Shown: positions 1 through 13,888 of the stretch, one piece after another
Layout: each line of letters begins with the position of its first letter
How positions within the stretch are numbered: the first letter of the stretch is position 1
Assembly: GCF_022539315.1 (NCBI RefSeq)
Contig: NC_066313.1
Location: 31,967,059 to 32,031,058 of the forward strand
Reading direction: 5' to 3'
DNA length: 64,000 bases
Source: Serinus canaria
Taxonomy: Eukaryota > Chordata > Aves > Passeriformes > Fringillidae
Position numbers and translations under genes: made by a program
Notes under the pieces: model-generated
What the model was told of the DNA's origin: nothing
Databases searched by the model: none
Seen by the model: the letters and a program-made list of their open reading frames with translations, nothing else

Positions 1-3000
1 TCCATACCTGCAATAAGAGGGAATAGGATAGGATAATAAGGAATTCAACTTCTTGTCATAGCAAATGTTGCTGTGGTCTGTTGAATTTTCAAGCAGAACT
101 CATATATTTAAAAACCTCTGTGCAGCACAGATAATAAGATATTTCTGCTGCCTGAGGGCTGAAAGCTTTAGGCTCAAACTGTCTTTCTGTTTTAAACCTG
201 AGAAGGACCCCATACAGTAGAATCCTTTGGAGGCATTGATGTGACCCCTTTCCATTGCCAGCCACACCCTTTTGAATCCCCTCAACAAAGAGATCAGAAA
301 TGGGTTTGCAGAGGTTTAGAACAGAATTGATGGGCTTGATGTGCATGCAGTATAAATGCAAATGTGTGTGGGCACTGAAAAGAAGCAGAACAAGCATTAA
401 AATAGTTGCCTGTATTCATTTCAAACACCACTCCCAAGACACTTCTTCCAGGACACTGTTCCCAGTGGTCCAGATGAGAAATTTGTTGTTGATGTGACCC
501 ACAAGGTTTTCCCTCTGATAAGAGCCAAACACAACATGATCTGTCAATGGAAAGTATTGTGTTCCAATAGCAGGAAGATGACACACAGAGGCAGTGTATC
601 ATATGTCATATATTTCTATTCCTTTTAATGCAACAGGAAAAGAGATACATATTTCAAATGACCAAGGGAAAACAGACCACAAGCAGCAATCTTGACTAAG
701 ATTTATGGAGTCTGAAACAAGCAAGATTCTTAATTAAAGGCCACCAACTGATAGTGATTAGAAAGGCCCCAGTCTCTTCTAACAGGGGACCTCAGAAGTT
801 TATTAAAAGAGCACTTTTAGCTGCTGCAGGCCATTAGAACAACACACAACACAAGTGCCTCCACATGTCTTCTTGCAGCTGGAATTCAGATGAGCAAATA
901 GCAGTGTTTGGTTGATGCTGCATATGTTTCAATAAAACTAATGTGATTATTGGCTCATTATACAAGAAAATGTAGCTGAATTATTTGCTTTAGTGGCATT
1001 TCTAGCTGTGTTTTGAAGAGACCATGCCAAGCGCTATGAGGCTGATGTTACTTTAACAGACACAAATGGAAAGAAACAAAAAAATCTTCCCTGAAACTCT
1101 AAATTATTCATACAAATTACCTCTAAGGAAAGGTTGTCCATCTGATACATCAAAATGCAATATCCACAGCCTACACATTTAGCTCAGTGCACAGCAAATC
1201 ATCCTCATTTTTCAGGAGTAAAAATGCACACAATGGCTTTTCATGTTGCTTGTATATATATTACCTTATTTCATCTAGGTAAATGCTATCCTCATTATCA
1301 AACTCAGCTACCAGTAACTTCTGGTCAGAAGGTTGGGAGCAACACACAGTCATTAACTACCATACCTCTGCTAGCTCTGCTGACTTTTGACCCTGAAGTC
1401 AAGTTGGATTTGCCTGGCTCAGTGCTTGGAAGTCATTGCCATTCAGTGAATGGCACTCCTCCTTCTGACTGGGAATTGGTGCCCTGTTTGTGGTGGGAGG
1501 GAGTGCTTTGCTTCTAACCATGCCAGCAACTGCACAAGATGTGGTACTGAGGTCCTGATCATTTGCTCTGTACTGCTTCTTCCAGGAACATGAGTGAACT
1601 CCTCATGCTTGAAAATTCACATCTTCCCTAACCACATTTGTTTATAATTTCAACAGCATGCACCTTTCTTTTTCACTTTGTTCCCTAAAACCCCTGTGTA
1701 CAACCTCTTAACCAGCTGAACTAATAACTAGGAGCTGAATACCAAAGCCACGTCAGTAGACAGTTTCATGACCTCTGCTCCCTGTGGATCACCACTGTCC
1801 CAATTACACAGTATTGCTGCATCCAGGTTATTAATTGATGCACAGCAGCAGAGAGTGTGGGTCATTTCACTGGTAGGGATGAATACTATCCATTTTACTG
1901 TGCCCCAGAACCTGGAGTGTGAAAGTCACTAAAGGAGGAAACCATTGACTTTAAAGAGGTGCTATAACTATACTCCATTGTTGCCCAAGAAGAGAGACTA
2001 ATGACTCTAAGCTTCATTTAAAAACTTCACTGGGTCTTTAAGCAACTTACAGCTCTCAGCAAATTCAAGGTAAGACTTAGAGGTTAAGATTTCACTAATA
2101 ACTACAGGGCCCTTTCTCTGGCTTCAAGGGCAAGTGGCTTGGCACTGTCATCTACACAGTGAACCTCTCATCTCTGCCAAAGCTGCATGGTCTCATTCAC
2201 TCTGCCCGATGCAGATAGCCCAGCCATTGTCTAGGAGAGCACTGGATTGCATGAGGCAAAAACCACAGCAGGGACTCAGCAAGATATAGACAGGGATGGA
2301 GTGGTGTTTGAACCCATGCCTTGGGTGTCCAGGTCACTTCTATAAACAAAACCCAACAAAAAAGATGCCTGGCTTCATGATAGGCTTTGCTTTGGCACTG
2401 TGTCTAGGCTATAGGCTAAAAAAGAGTCATAACTCCAGGGAAAAGACTGAAGATCCTGGGAGCTTTGGTTTAACAAGCAATAGTCCCACAAGGAAAAAAA
2501 TCAGTTGATTCATACTGAAATAAAATAGCATTAAAGTTTAATGAAACTCAAAATTCCAGGTAACTAGGAATTGGGGTTGTTAGCCACAATTCCCTGCTAG
2601 GAAGAAGACAATATTAGTGACAGCAATACTCTAAAGCTTGCAAATGAGGTTAAGTCATGCAAAGAAACAACTTCCAGCTGATATGGTTGACCTAGGTCAA
2701 TGCAGGGAAAACTCCCATTAGTCCCCTTTCTAAATGCAAATCCTGCTTCAGGCTCCACTGCAGTAATAATTCATACCTTGTGCTGTCAGTCTGGCCACCA
2801 TGTGGAGTGGAAATTGCACAGTGGTTAAAGCCACACAATATATACAGATGTATTCACATAGCTCTTCAGCCAAGCCTCAACTGGCAGTCCCAAGGGCCAG
2901 GCTCATTTTCTGAAGTCTCAAGTAAAGGGTGACTTGAACCTTTCTAAGAAACCCAGAAACATTAAGTGAAGATCTTTGATTACTTACTAAGTCACAATTC

Positions 3001-3296
3001 TTCACCTCTAAATGATGATTCAACGGGCTAAAACAGAAGCCTTTTACTTCCAGGAGTGAAGGGAAATAGGAGGACATGGGACAATACAAACAACCAGCTA
3101 TTCTTTTTCCAACCAATCCTTAAAACTCTGCTCTTGGACTTTTGGTGACTCATTTGCTTCTCTCAATGAGACATGGAGCTGTGTCCCATCTCCTCTACAG
3201 CCTATGAGCACTTGTTTTTTTCATGTTTCTATCCTCTTCAATTTTGATTCTCTTCTCCCTTTTTTCTCTCTGAAATATTTATTTAATTCACTTTTT
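1..3296. other. Unique AT-rich noncoding sequence, no gene seen
   Basis: No repeat family, exon with convincing splice sites, or RNA gene was recognised here. Open frames reach about 120 codons (1155-1517 +) but have no recognisable domain and no supporting splice context. A short stretch around 2310-2330 faintly resembles a polymerase III B box, but no A box sits at the right spacing. Likely intergenic or intronic. Confidence 0.6.
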
Positions 3297-3326
3297 ATTC
3301 TAGTGTTACAGGTGTAACACTAGAAT
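3297..3326. repeat. Perfect short inverted repeat (13-bp arms, 4-nt loop)
   Basis: Arms 3297-3309 and 3314-3326 are exact reverse complements (left arm attctagtgttac) around the loop aggt. There is no downstream T-run of the kind used by polymerase III and no surrounding gene. It may be a chance palindrome or a cruciform-prone site. Confidence 0.8.
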
Positions 3327-4747
3327 CAGTATCAAAGATCTACCCCAGGGAGCTTTAAATGGCTGTCATAGCAGAATCGCTGTGCAACTCTCTCATGCAG
3401 ATAGTATTCTGCAGGGGAAAAACACGGCTACAGTAATGCCAGCAGTAGTTTACTTTCACTGGGATAAAACAATAATATTTTTACTTTGTATTGATCTGAT
3501 TGATTTTCCTTTCTCTGCACAAGACAAATTCTCTGACATTTTTTCCTGACTGAAACACACTGAATTTATTAGCTGCTCCTGGAGACATCCAGCAGGTTCT
3601 TTACAGACAAGCTTCTGTGCCATCATTGCTCATGACAAGTGCTAGTGAGAAACCTGGCATCTCTCTTGTCCACAGAACTGAGCCACAGCCATGTACTGGT
3701 GGGTCACTGATGACTCTAAGTCACTTACAATCAAATTTAGTAAATGCTGGAAAGCTGATGAAAACTTTATGGATAAGAAAGACTATTTTAACACTAACAC
3801 TTGCTCAGAGCATGACATTTACTCAAAAGTAGGGTACCAGAAGCAAAGAAGCAAGTTTGAAGGGTAGTATGTTTTAGACAATGCAAAAGAGTTTTGAAGA
3901 ATAGGGAAAAATAAATATGCAAGTTCTTTTTATGTATTTTGTGCTGTCTTTAGTTTAGGCACCTACATCTGACCCAGACTATATTCTTAAGCTATAGTTA
4001 ATAGAAGTTAACGAGTCAATTATTGTGAACAGAATATCCTTTGATATTAATGGACGTATATAAGAAAGAGTTTCTTTCTATGGTCAACAATGAGAAACAC
4101 CCTTAAACAAGCCTATTTCCTTCATTGGATCAGAGCCCAGTGCTGGAGCTTATATGGAAATATCTACATTTTCTTGTGGTAGGAGTGAAGGATCCTGCTG
4201 ACTCTCTGGTATCCCACGTGAATTCAGCTCCCACAGACATCTCCTGGATTAGTTCTATCATTCATTACTGTTGACAATCAAAAGGGATGAAAATAGATCA
4301 GAAGGCAGTAAGGCAGTTTATTCTCTTCACTAAAGGCTAACTATTGAGTGAAAATGAATAAAAAGAAAATTAATGTGAATAAAAATTTTGAAATAATTGA
4401 CTGAAAACCAAATATGCCTCTATAAAATAAAATCTCAGTGACACATGGGAGAGAGACCTATGTTGTCTCAATTCTCTTCCCTCCTCTGTAGGCCAATCAC
4501 CTTTATCATACAGCATTTTTCATAATATATTGCATTGGGGCCAAAGACCGTTACTCATGGTGAAAAAGTTTGGTTAAATAAAAATGTGGTTTTATTTGAA
4601 AATCATTTTTGACATGACTTTTTTTAGTGATTTCACCTTTTTCTCCTAAAATGTTTGTCTTCTCTTGCTTACCAGCCTATGCCCACATCACAGGTCTTTC
4701 TCAAGTCTTCAACAATGATAAATACCAACAGTGATTACTGTCTTTGC
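3327..4747. other. Unique AT-rich noncoding sequence
   Basis: No gene or repeat was recognised. The stretch is strongly AT-rich around 4300-4640 and then changes sharply to the GC-richer interspersed repeat that follows. Confidence 0.6.
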
Positions 4748-5130
4748 AGTTCTGCAAAAGACCCCATGGTCAGTGCAGGAGGAAGGGGTGGAGCTGCTTC
4801 AGGTGCCAGAGTTGAGATTCCCTTGCAGTCCATGGTGCAGCCCATGGAGGACCACAGGGATGCAGAGAGCCACCTGCATCCCCTGGAGGAGACCTGCACC
4901 AGAGAAGGTGGATGTCCAAGAGAGAGCTGTGACACACAGTATGGAAGAACAGTGCTGGAGCAGGGTCCTGGCAGGGACCTGCAGACCTGTGGAGTGAGGA
5001 GCCCATGCTGGACCAGATTTCCTGGTAGAATATAGGATTCTGTGAGGGACCCACACTGGAGCAGGCTGTGCCTGAAGGATTGCATCCCATGGAAGAGTGA
5101 CCCATGCTGCAGCATTTTGGAAGGACTGTC
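4748..5130. repeat. GC-richer avian interspersed repeat with internal ~30-bp periodicity (family uncertain, possibly CR1-related)
   Basis: The block stands out from its AT-rich surroundings. It is built of imperfect repeats around a core like gacccacactggagcag: compare 4841-4860, 4882-4900, 4950-4966, 5004-5016, 5049-5065 and 5098-5115. I recognise this as a common dispersed sequence of bird genomes, with cores such as tggagctgcttcaggtgcca and the recurring pattern of 'ccatgg' and 'ctggagcag'. I am not certain whether it is a CR1 5' region or another family. Several overlapping open frames of 90-137 codons on both strands are by-products of the low stop-codon density of this GC-rich repeat, not genes. 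Ends are approximate. Confidence 0.65.
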
Positions 5131-6210
5131 TTCTTCTGTCACCTTCAAGAATAATCAGCTGCAGAGAGAAAGTATATTTCAATTTAAGAGCATTAAGTGC
5201 TTAAACTGGAAGTTTGGGTTGTAATTTCTTAGGGAGTTCTATTTTCAGTCTGTCCTCAGGTTTACATATGCCCTCAAACCTCAGACCAGATTGTAAATCC
5301 ATCTAGAATCTATGCACAAACCCAAAATACTGTTTATCCAACCTCCATCTCCACCTTGGATGTCTCTAGGTTCCAGGCTCCTTTTACTCACTGGCTAGTC
5401 CTGCCTGAAGTTCACTATCAAATCACCCACATATATCCAGAGAGAGAAGAGAACAAGGTCACACAGGAAATAGTTAGACATAGACTTTAATAAGAAGATA
5501 GAAAAGATTACAATGATCAGGATAATTATTTTCCCTTCTTATCAGATACAAAATTCTAGATTTAATCTCACCAAGGATGTGCTTGATTAGCTTCATCAGT
5601 TGCCTAATGATCACTGACTGGTCTTTGTTAGGGGCTCTATTATCTGTGTTACAGTTTGGGTAACTGTGTGTTTAATTTTTGTTTATCCTCTAACCTAATT
5701 TTTATTTTTCCTGTACCTTGCCTTTTTTGCTGAACAGCTATAAACCAGATGGCCTTAAAATCACTAGCCATTGTAAATATCACATATAAGGAGATACTGA
5801 AATATTATAAATGATCTGTCTGTAATCTAATGACATCTTTCTACTGTCCCTGATGGCATTTGTAAAGTGTTGTACAACTAGAGCACTACAACTGACAGCT
5901 GCTAAAAAACTCAGGAACTATCTCTCTTATCATGACCTAAATAGCAACATATCAAATACCCATTGAAATGTGATTAAGACATTCCTAAATCATGACAGAT
6001 AGTAGAAAGGAAAGAAAGAAATCTGAGTGTACAATGATGAAACCTGACAACAGTAGATAGTGTCTGCATGGTAAAGGAACCATTGCAATGACTCTGTTTT
6101 GCATTTTAATTCTCACATGCTCCATGGAGTACAAGCAAAGTGAATAAAGAAAGTTATTTATGGTTGCTTCTTATCTTCATTGGGCCTATTTTTCTACTTG
6201 TGTACACCTC
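5131..6210. other. Unique noncoding sequence
   Basis: No gene, RNA or recognisable repeat was seen. The stretch from about 5450 to 6180 is AT-rich with scattered stops in all frames. Confidence 0.55.
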
Positions 6211-6246
6211 GTGTGTGTGTGTGAGTGTGTGTGTGTGTGTGTGTGT
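6211..6246. repeat. (GT)n microsatellite
   Basis: A run of GT dinucleotides interrupted once (a gtgag step near 6224), 36 bp in total. Likely length-polymorphic. Confidence 0.95.
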
Positions 6247-9200
6247 AGAATAGTTTTTGAGCCAAGCATCCTGAAAAAATTGCAATGCTAACCCCTGACA
6301 AACGTAACTGGCTCTGTTGAGTCAGCTCCTTTGCTTCAGCTTTGCTGTTTCAGCCTTCCAGTTGTTTACAGAGGTCACACCAAAACAATCTCATTCTGCT
6401 TTCTAAAAAATTATCTAGATAGAAAAAGCTTGAAGTGATGTCACATCTGCATGGAAGCAAAACATCAGCAATCATATCCACAAGAAAATATGAGTACAGG
6501 ATTAATATTTATGCCTGAGTTTACCATGCATGGAAATGAGATACTGCATCCAAATAGGGTACTCCTCAGGTGAGATTCTGATCTCAGAGAATCAGCTACA
6601 AATTAGGATGGCTGGCTTTGATTAAGATACATTTGCATAAATGAAATCAAAGAAGCATCAATATATTAATTCCTATCTAATGATTTCCAAGACACAAAAC
6701 AAGGATCAGAGAGAAAAGACTTGCCCATTTCTTCAGAGATTACCTTTTCTAACAAGTGAAGATTCCTTTGGTGTTTTTTTTCACAGCATAAGTCTGAAAA
6801 TAGAATTAACTGTCTGGATCTTTTAGTCTAGCCTCATTTGAAGATGCCTAAGATCCCCATCACAGACAAAGAACTTGTGCATTCTTTGATGAGTAATCAT
6901 GGTTCAGTACAGTATCAGTTTACACAGCTGGAGTCTGTGTTAACATCCTTTTTAGCTAAATCCTAAAAAACCAATCCTAGTCCAGTGATGCCGGGCCTTG
7001 GGTTGATGAAGCAATAATGATGTTATATATGGGCCTGAGAACTTGACTTCTACAAAAGCCTAGAAGAAACCCAAAGCCATCCCCACCTATATAACAGTGT
7101 CTGAAGCACCACAGCTCTGCTAAGAGTGTGGGTCCTGTGAACACAGGGTGCCATGAACAGAGAACCCCACTAGTCAGTAATTAAGGCAACATACAGGTCT
7201 GTACTGACCAGTAGAACCAGAGATGCAATAATAACTTTGCAGCATGGCAGACTTAATGTGCAATTACCTGTTAGAACAGTAACAAAACAAAATATACTAT
7301 TTGGCAGGTATTAAATTAATTTCCCTGAAGTGAGTCTGTTTTGCTAATGACAGCAATTGGTGAGTGATTTCTCCTTGACCTTATGCTGATCCCAAGCCTT
7401 TCATTGTATATTCTCTCCTCTGTCCAGTTAGGGAGGGGAGGGATAGACTGGCTTTGGTGGACACCTGGCATGCAGTCAGGGTCAACCTACCACACAAGTA
7501 TGAGCACATGAGCCACATGGGCATGCAAGTACTCTTGGGAATAACACATTGTGCATGTCTTCTGTTATCTGCTTGTCTCCTTTCATGATCTCATAAATTG
7601 TGACTTTGGTAAAGATGACAAGATGTGCCCTTCATCTTTCCAAGCTGCTCTTCTATCAATGTCAGGAGAGGAAGCTCAGAATTGCTTTGCAGCTGTTGGC
7701 TTTTACAGGACAGAACTCAGAAATAGGAACAGCTTGGCTGCAGAAATGTAACAGTGGTAATGACAGGTAGAGAGAAATTGAGTCCACACCACTATAGTTA
7801 TCACTGAAATGAGTCCACTGAAAATCACTGAAAAGCTAAGAATTCAATTACATAAAGTATTATCCCAAAGACAGTTTTGAATATATTTTCTACCATATAA
7901 TGTTTCAGCCTCATCTCCTTATGGAGAACAATAAAGTAGAGGTTTTCCCCAAGCCAACAAAAGGGAATAACCATTTTCTGGCTTCTGTTCAATAATTTAA
8001 TAGCAACTATGCAATAGAGATTAATACTTCTACTTCTGTGGCACGATATCAGCCTTAGGATAGCATATGGCCTGGCCAACACACACAGCTCTACAGGTGT
8101 CCCTTGAGAGGTACCAGCTCAAGGCAGCCAAGGGCTGAGTCTCAGCACTTGGATCATTTGTTATTTTCACGTTGAGGTCATGGGGGAAACATAGCTTTCA
8201 TTGGCACCTCCTGGTAAAAACGTATTGCAGACCCAAGACTAAGCAAACCTACGGGTCCTCTATGCAGGTTTACGAGCTGAGGAAAAATAAAACTACACTG
8301 CCTGCCAGTCTTCTTGAGCCACAGCTGTTTGATCAGATCTTGCAAGCCCTTTCTAAAGAGCTCAGCAGGAGAAAAATGTCAGACATATAGCTCCCAGGAG
8401 GCTTCAAAGGAGCATATCTACAAACCAGAGGAGAAATGTATCCTTCACTCTAAATCCTCCCTGTCCCCCAGCCTGGAACAGGATTTCTGCAGCACTGTAA
8501 CGAGGACAAATGAGCAGAACTAACACAGTAGTACAGAGGCACAGTTGTACTAAGAGAAACCTTCATAGCAATTTCTGTCTTCAGCCATTAAGGTGCCTGC
8601 ACGAGCAAACGTCCTGTGATTAAATTATACACACCACAGGTCACAGGGGAGCCCTCTGTTCATCCACACAGACATTATTTTGCATAGCAGTCTCAAATGG
8701 CAAAGGAGAAAGCATGTCATAGAGGTTTTTATTTAGCCCAAATGCTGTTAAATTATTCAGGTCATTATTAAAATATGAAACAGGATTCAAATAGAAAAAA
8801 TATTTAAATTTTTAAACAGGGAGCATTTAAAACTCTTTATTTGGATGGAATATATCATTCCAGCATGGCTTTTAGCAATACAAAGGTCAGGATTCCAATC
8901 TGGGTGGAATGCTAACCTAAAGTACACATATTCAATTCAAAAATACCAAAAATTACAGTGAAAATCTTTAAATAGCTTGTTTCAATCTCATTAAATAATT
9001 GACACATTGCACAAAACACTCAGTATAAATTCTCCTAAGGCACTAGTGATGCTAAGGATGAATTCAAATTGCTTGAAGTGACAATGAAATTAAAGCACGT
9101 AGTCTGTGCTGATTTTTTCTCTATCTTCATAGTCTGCAGAGAGGAACAGGTTCTTCCAGATGGTGATCCATTCTTCCTACCTTAAGGGATTATGTACCCT

Positions 9201-12200
9201 CTGCAGTCTCCTATTCAATTTTGGCTATAAAAAGACCCCAATCGCTTCTTGTAGCCTAGCCTACTTTTTAGAGGGTTCATTTAAATTTCAATTACGTTAA
9301 TTTAAATTTAATTTTTTTTTTTTGCAACATTAGCTGATGCAAATCCCATTGTATTACAAGAAATGCCACAACAAGCTTAGTAACTTGTTTAGTGTACACT
9401 GACTGGCTTAGTTAGAAGTCATCTAGAACTTAAGTTGCCACTAAAGCTAGAATTTAGTAATAACTGATTTTTCCAAACAAGTGTAAAAAGCAAAAGAAAA
9501 TGAGATAAATTCAAATTCCAGATTTATTTTAACTCAATCTAAGCCAAGACTTTGAATTTTGTAACAGATTACAAAAAGAAGCCTCAGATTTGAAATAAAT
9601 ACTTCATTTAGTAACAAATGAAATGAACTGTAGAAGGATTTGGGAAGAGGTGGGGGTTTGTTATAGACTCCCTAGACAAAAGTAGCATTCAAGTCTTTCT
9701 GCAAACTGGCAGAAGCTCACATTTTTGTGTGATTTCAAACATCCACACATCCTGAAGATCAGCATGGCACTGTGGAAGCAGTTCATAAAGCTGCTAGACT
9801 AAAACTGGTGACAATATTTTAATGCAAACCTGATAGAACAGAGAAACTTGCTCTGATTTCAGTGCAAGAACTCAACAAGAAGAAAAATCCCATTGGGGAA
9901 AGATTCTTAAAATAAACAGTAAAATACATTGTTCAAGGAAACTGAGTCATAGAAAAACTGGAATGTGGATCCCTTCTTCCATACTGAAGTCCAGTCCCAA
10001 AGCACAGTGATAGATCTCTGCCATTGATTTTAGTTGAACATCCACTCAAATCAAAAGTACTTCCATGAGATTGAGAAAACAATTCTTTTTTTAAAGTGAT
10101 ACTAGCAGCATGATGTTGAATCAGTTTGTATAAATGATGTAAAAGTAGTTTCAAGTCAGACTGTATATTAATTTCTTGACAAAATGTTAAACCTGTAGAG
10201 TTGGTGCTTCCTATTTTGGTCTATTATTTTTTCTCTTTCTTTCTAATGGTAGGGTCACCTAAATATGACCCACATGAATGGAACTGGAAGATAGAATAAC
10301 CTAATTCAACACACAGTAACCTTTGAACCTTAAAAAAAAATTAACACTGAAAAAGCAGTAGAATCCTAACTCCCATCTCTTTACTTAAAACTTTCACACC
10401 ACATCTTTCATGTTAAAATAAAAAGGGAAAAGAACTTTGAACTGAAGTTACATTTTTGTAGATGACTGGTGTTCTTTAATACAGACTCATTAGAAAAGTT
10501 GTTGTAAGTATAATCATTTTTCTGGCAATGTAACAGAAAAAAAAAAACCATGTAATTTTTACAATCCTGTATTCACTGTGAGAAGCCTTAACATTTCTAG
10601 TTTCCAAAGTCTCATCATTCATATCTCATCCATGTGTACTACTCAAAGAACCCCATCACATCATTTTTAAATATATTTAAACCCACTTTTAAAGCTCTTC
10701 TGCCTTTCATAATTGCATTAGAAGTGATTCAAAGAGACATAGCTATTCTTAGCTGAAGAATATGTTATCAGTTGCCTGATGAAACAGCAATTAATGATAG
10801 TTGTGTTCAGTCCTTGATGGTAGAAGAAAGCCCTGGTCTCATTAACATCAATATTAGCCAGGAAAAACTTCAGTGAAATAATAAGAATTAGCCTGGTATA
10901 AATCATGAACCAGTTCAGTAAATGGGAACAAAAGAGATACTCGTTTTCAAACTAAGGATAAATGATAACACTGTTTAAATTAATTTCTTATCAAATAAAA
11001 TTACTGATCTTAGCAGGTTGATTATCATAATTCTTGTTGATTAAGACCTAAATTAAGTCAACATCTTCAGTACGAAAAATACATTGACTGCTTAAAAACT
11101 TATTGAAACTAATATTATCACTGACACTTTAGCACAAAAAGCTCATAATACACCCATCACCAAAACATTCAGAATGAGAAAATCTTCCAGAGACAGATCT
11201 TGTACCAAGAGCATCAACACTTGAAGAAAGGGAACTTGTGAAGATCATATGGGAGCTGGCTTGGGTACAGCCAGAGTAATCACAGAGAAGGAAATGGTTC
11301 ACTGTTTGGAACTCCATTTAAAAACACTGGCACACAAACCTAAGACTGCTTAAGAATTGGTTTTTTACACCAGGAAATAAATTTTTAAAAAACAGCCTAA
11401 TTTATTTTGGAAGGAACCACTGGAGGTTGTATGAAAGCTAATTTGATACACTTGCTTTATAAAAAGCAGTATCCTTTGAATAACATTCCAACTTTAATTA
11501 GTTGTGGAGTAGGATCAATTTTCTATTAATAGTATAGACTAAATACACATACAAATATCTATAAATGCAGGTCAAATTACTTTTTCACCTTCTTCTTCTG
11601 AAAATCGTTGTAGTGATTTGACCACCTTGCATGACTTCTAAATATATCACACTAATTTTTAATCTTCTGTATAATCTAATTCAATGTTCAAAGTAGAAGC
11701 TGTTTTGATATTGCTTGTTACAGATGCTTTTGCTGCTAAACAATATCCTTTGCCTCAATTGAGCTGTTACACCTCTTATTCTACACAAAGTCAGCCAAGG
11801 TAGCTCTAGGGCTTAAAAAAGCAGGTGCCATAAACTTCAATAGTGAAGAGTTCTATCCTTACACAAACCTTCCCACAGGTATTAATGGCCACCTCATCAC
11901 AGGCACCTCCCTGAAAAATATGAAAAGAATTCACAGATAAAGAAGATAACTTGATTTCCTCATTATGGAAAGAATATAAATGCAAGGAAGATTGTTAGAT
12001 ACACTGAATGAATGCCTGTCCTTTCTCTTCTTTAAAGAAGAGTTTGGACTAAAATTGTTATCTTTCCTTGAAGATTTGTGTGCACATTCTCCCTCAGCAA
12101 AGGATATTATATATCACAGTATGAGTGCGTTGTAGAAGTAGGTTACATTTAATGAGCAAAAGAACTTCTTTTTTTCAAATCTAAAGATAGCAGAAACTAG

Positions 12201-13374
12201 AATGTCACCAAAAATAGTTTTTCTGATCAGGATGCCTGTCCTTACATTGGTTTTGGACAATGACACAAAAAGCAACACCCATTTTCCCTCCATCATTAGG
12301 AAACCTTCACTAAAATAATCTTGATAGCATATATTTAAAAGTTTCTGGCCTTCGATCAAAAAGTAAAACTGAAAGCTTACAAAGTAAAAATGTGCTGATC
12401 TGCCCATTATTAAGCTGAGCAGAAACCTCAGAAAATATCTCTTTAAGATATGACTCTTTTCAGTATTCACTCCTACTGTATTCTCACAAGTATTAAGAGA
12501 ATTGCACCATTTACTTTCCCCACATCTGGCTGTGCTTTACAGATTGTACCATTGTATCTCACTTCATTTTGGGTTTTTTTGACTGCCAGACAAGGAAAAA
12601 ATTTCTACAGAGCTGGATTCCTGAGATACCTGACTTCCCAGACATGGCCAGCGATGAGAATATAAAATTCAGGAGCAAAGAGTGAGAAATTATTTTTAAT
12701 CACAGTTTTTATTTTCCTTTCTCAATGCATGGCTAAATCATATCTACTTGTTCAATTCTTCTTTTCATAACCTCAGCTTCATAATTATTCTGAAAACATA
12801 AATGAGGCTATCTCTCATTACTAATCCTGCTGGTTCTACTTAAGTACCACAGAGGGAAGACATTCTGGCCGTCACTGACCACAGCTAATATCCAGCACTC
12901 ATTCCTCTCCTGTCTCACAGCTGGCATTGACTCACCAGATATTCAGTTCTATTGGATTACCATATCTCTAGTACACAAGGTATCTAGGGGAGGAGTATGA
13001 CCACTCAAGTGTGCTACTCACATTCATGTCCACTCTGCAAATCAGCAAATGCAAGTGAGATAGCTCTTTGACTGTGCCTAAACCAGCAGCGAAGAGTAAA
13101 TTCTGGGATGGACCACACCTTAATTTTGATTATGTTCCTTAAAAGCAGGAATTGGGGTATAATACAAGCAGCTCCATGGTATTTTTGCAGGAGGAAGGAG
13201 TTTTGCCTATTTTTTTCCTTTAGATTTCTTGTTTGAGGAGGTTACCACACTTACAGTTTCAAAAATATATAAAAATCATGGTTCAATGTCACTAGTCCAA
13301 TCCTGTCTGCCACAGTCTGCAGGCAGCCTAGGAGGCATGGCTAGCTATGCTGAGATCTCTTTTCCTAGAAGAGA
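6247..13374. other. Long unique AT-rich stretch without recognised genes or repeats
   Basis: About 7 kb in which I see no CR1 tail, LTR or exon that I can defend. The longest open frames (12114-12470 on the minus strand, 118 codons; 7825-8082 minus; 8172-8390 plus) have biased, low-complexity translations rich in Phe, Leu, Ile and Lys, as expected from AT-rich DNA. Homopolymer runs occur at about 9311-9323 (T) and 10539-10549 (A). Old degraded repeats could be present and missed by eye. Confidence 0.55.
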
Positions 13375-13518
13375 TGGTTGGGTGGAGCACAACCTGTGGA
13401 ATACAGGAAAAGCAGTTTCTGGACAACCAACTCTAGCAGACACTGTTCAAGGTGAGGGGTTGGACTAGGCAATGTCCAGAGCTTTCTGCCACCCTCATCT
13501 ATCCTGCAATCCTGTGAA
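13375..13518 (+). mobile_element. CR1 LINE fragment, 3' end, sense on + strand
   Basis: The tract ggggttggactaggcaatg (about 13456-13474), followed by cagagctttctgccaccctc and a degenerate terminal repeat (atcctgcaatcctgtgaag), matches the avian CR1 3' tail. That tail has the order 'ggttggactagatgacctcc', 'tcccttccaacc', then an 8-bp repeat like attctgtg. CR1 moves by target-primed reverse transcription and copies are usually 5'-truncated, as here. It is diverged, so probably an old insertion. The 5' limit is uncertain, and sequence back to about 13320 may also belong to it. Confidence 0.75.
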
Positions 13519-13888
13519 GACGTAGATTTCAGAGGGTAAAACGCAAAGCTCTGGAAATTTAAGACCAATTTGCGCAGAGAGACTGATGATTGAGCAGTTG
13601 ACAATTCATACATGGAATATTAGAAGGAAAACTGAATTACACTTTGCTTGATTAGTTAAAGCAGTACTACATCTATTGATGCTAATATTCTTTCTAATGT
13701 CTTAATAATAGAGAGAACTTTAATAATATACCATAAGTATGGTAACACCATAGAATACTTGCTTCCATATGCTGTACGACTGATGAGCAGCAGAGAGTAT
13801 CCATAAGGATCATCACACTTTTGGAGGTGATGCCTTCCCTGCCTCAAGCACACAGTGGTTCCTCTCCTCTCTTCTGCCCTCCCCTCAC
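13519..13888. other. Unique spacer between CR1 fragment and solo LTR
   Basis: No gene was seen. Its last six bases form the left copy of the target-site duplication of the following LTR. Confidence 0.5.

Noticed and set aside
2300..2335. Polymerase III B-box-like motif (tggtgtttgaaccc) suggesting a tRNA or SINE
   Set aside because: No A box at proper spacing, no cloverleaf and no downstream A- or T-rich tail.
4655..5224. Cluster of overlapping 60-137-codon open frames on both strands
   Set aside because: They lie in the GC-rich periodic avian repeat; low stop density explains them and the frames conflict with each other.
12114..12470. 118-codon minus-strand frame rich in Phe and Leu
   Set aside because: Composition follows the AT-rich DNA, with no membrane-protein family signature beyond hydrophobicity.
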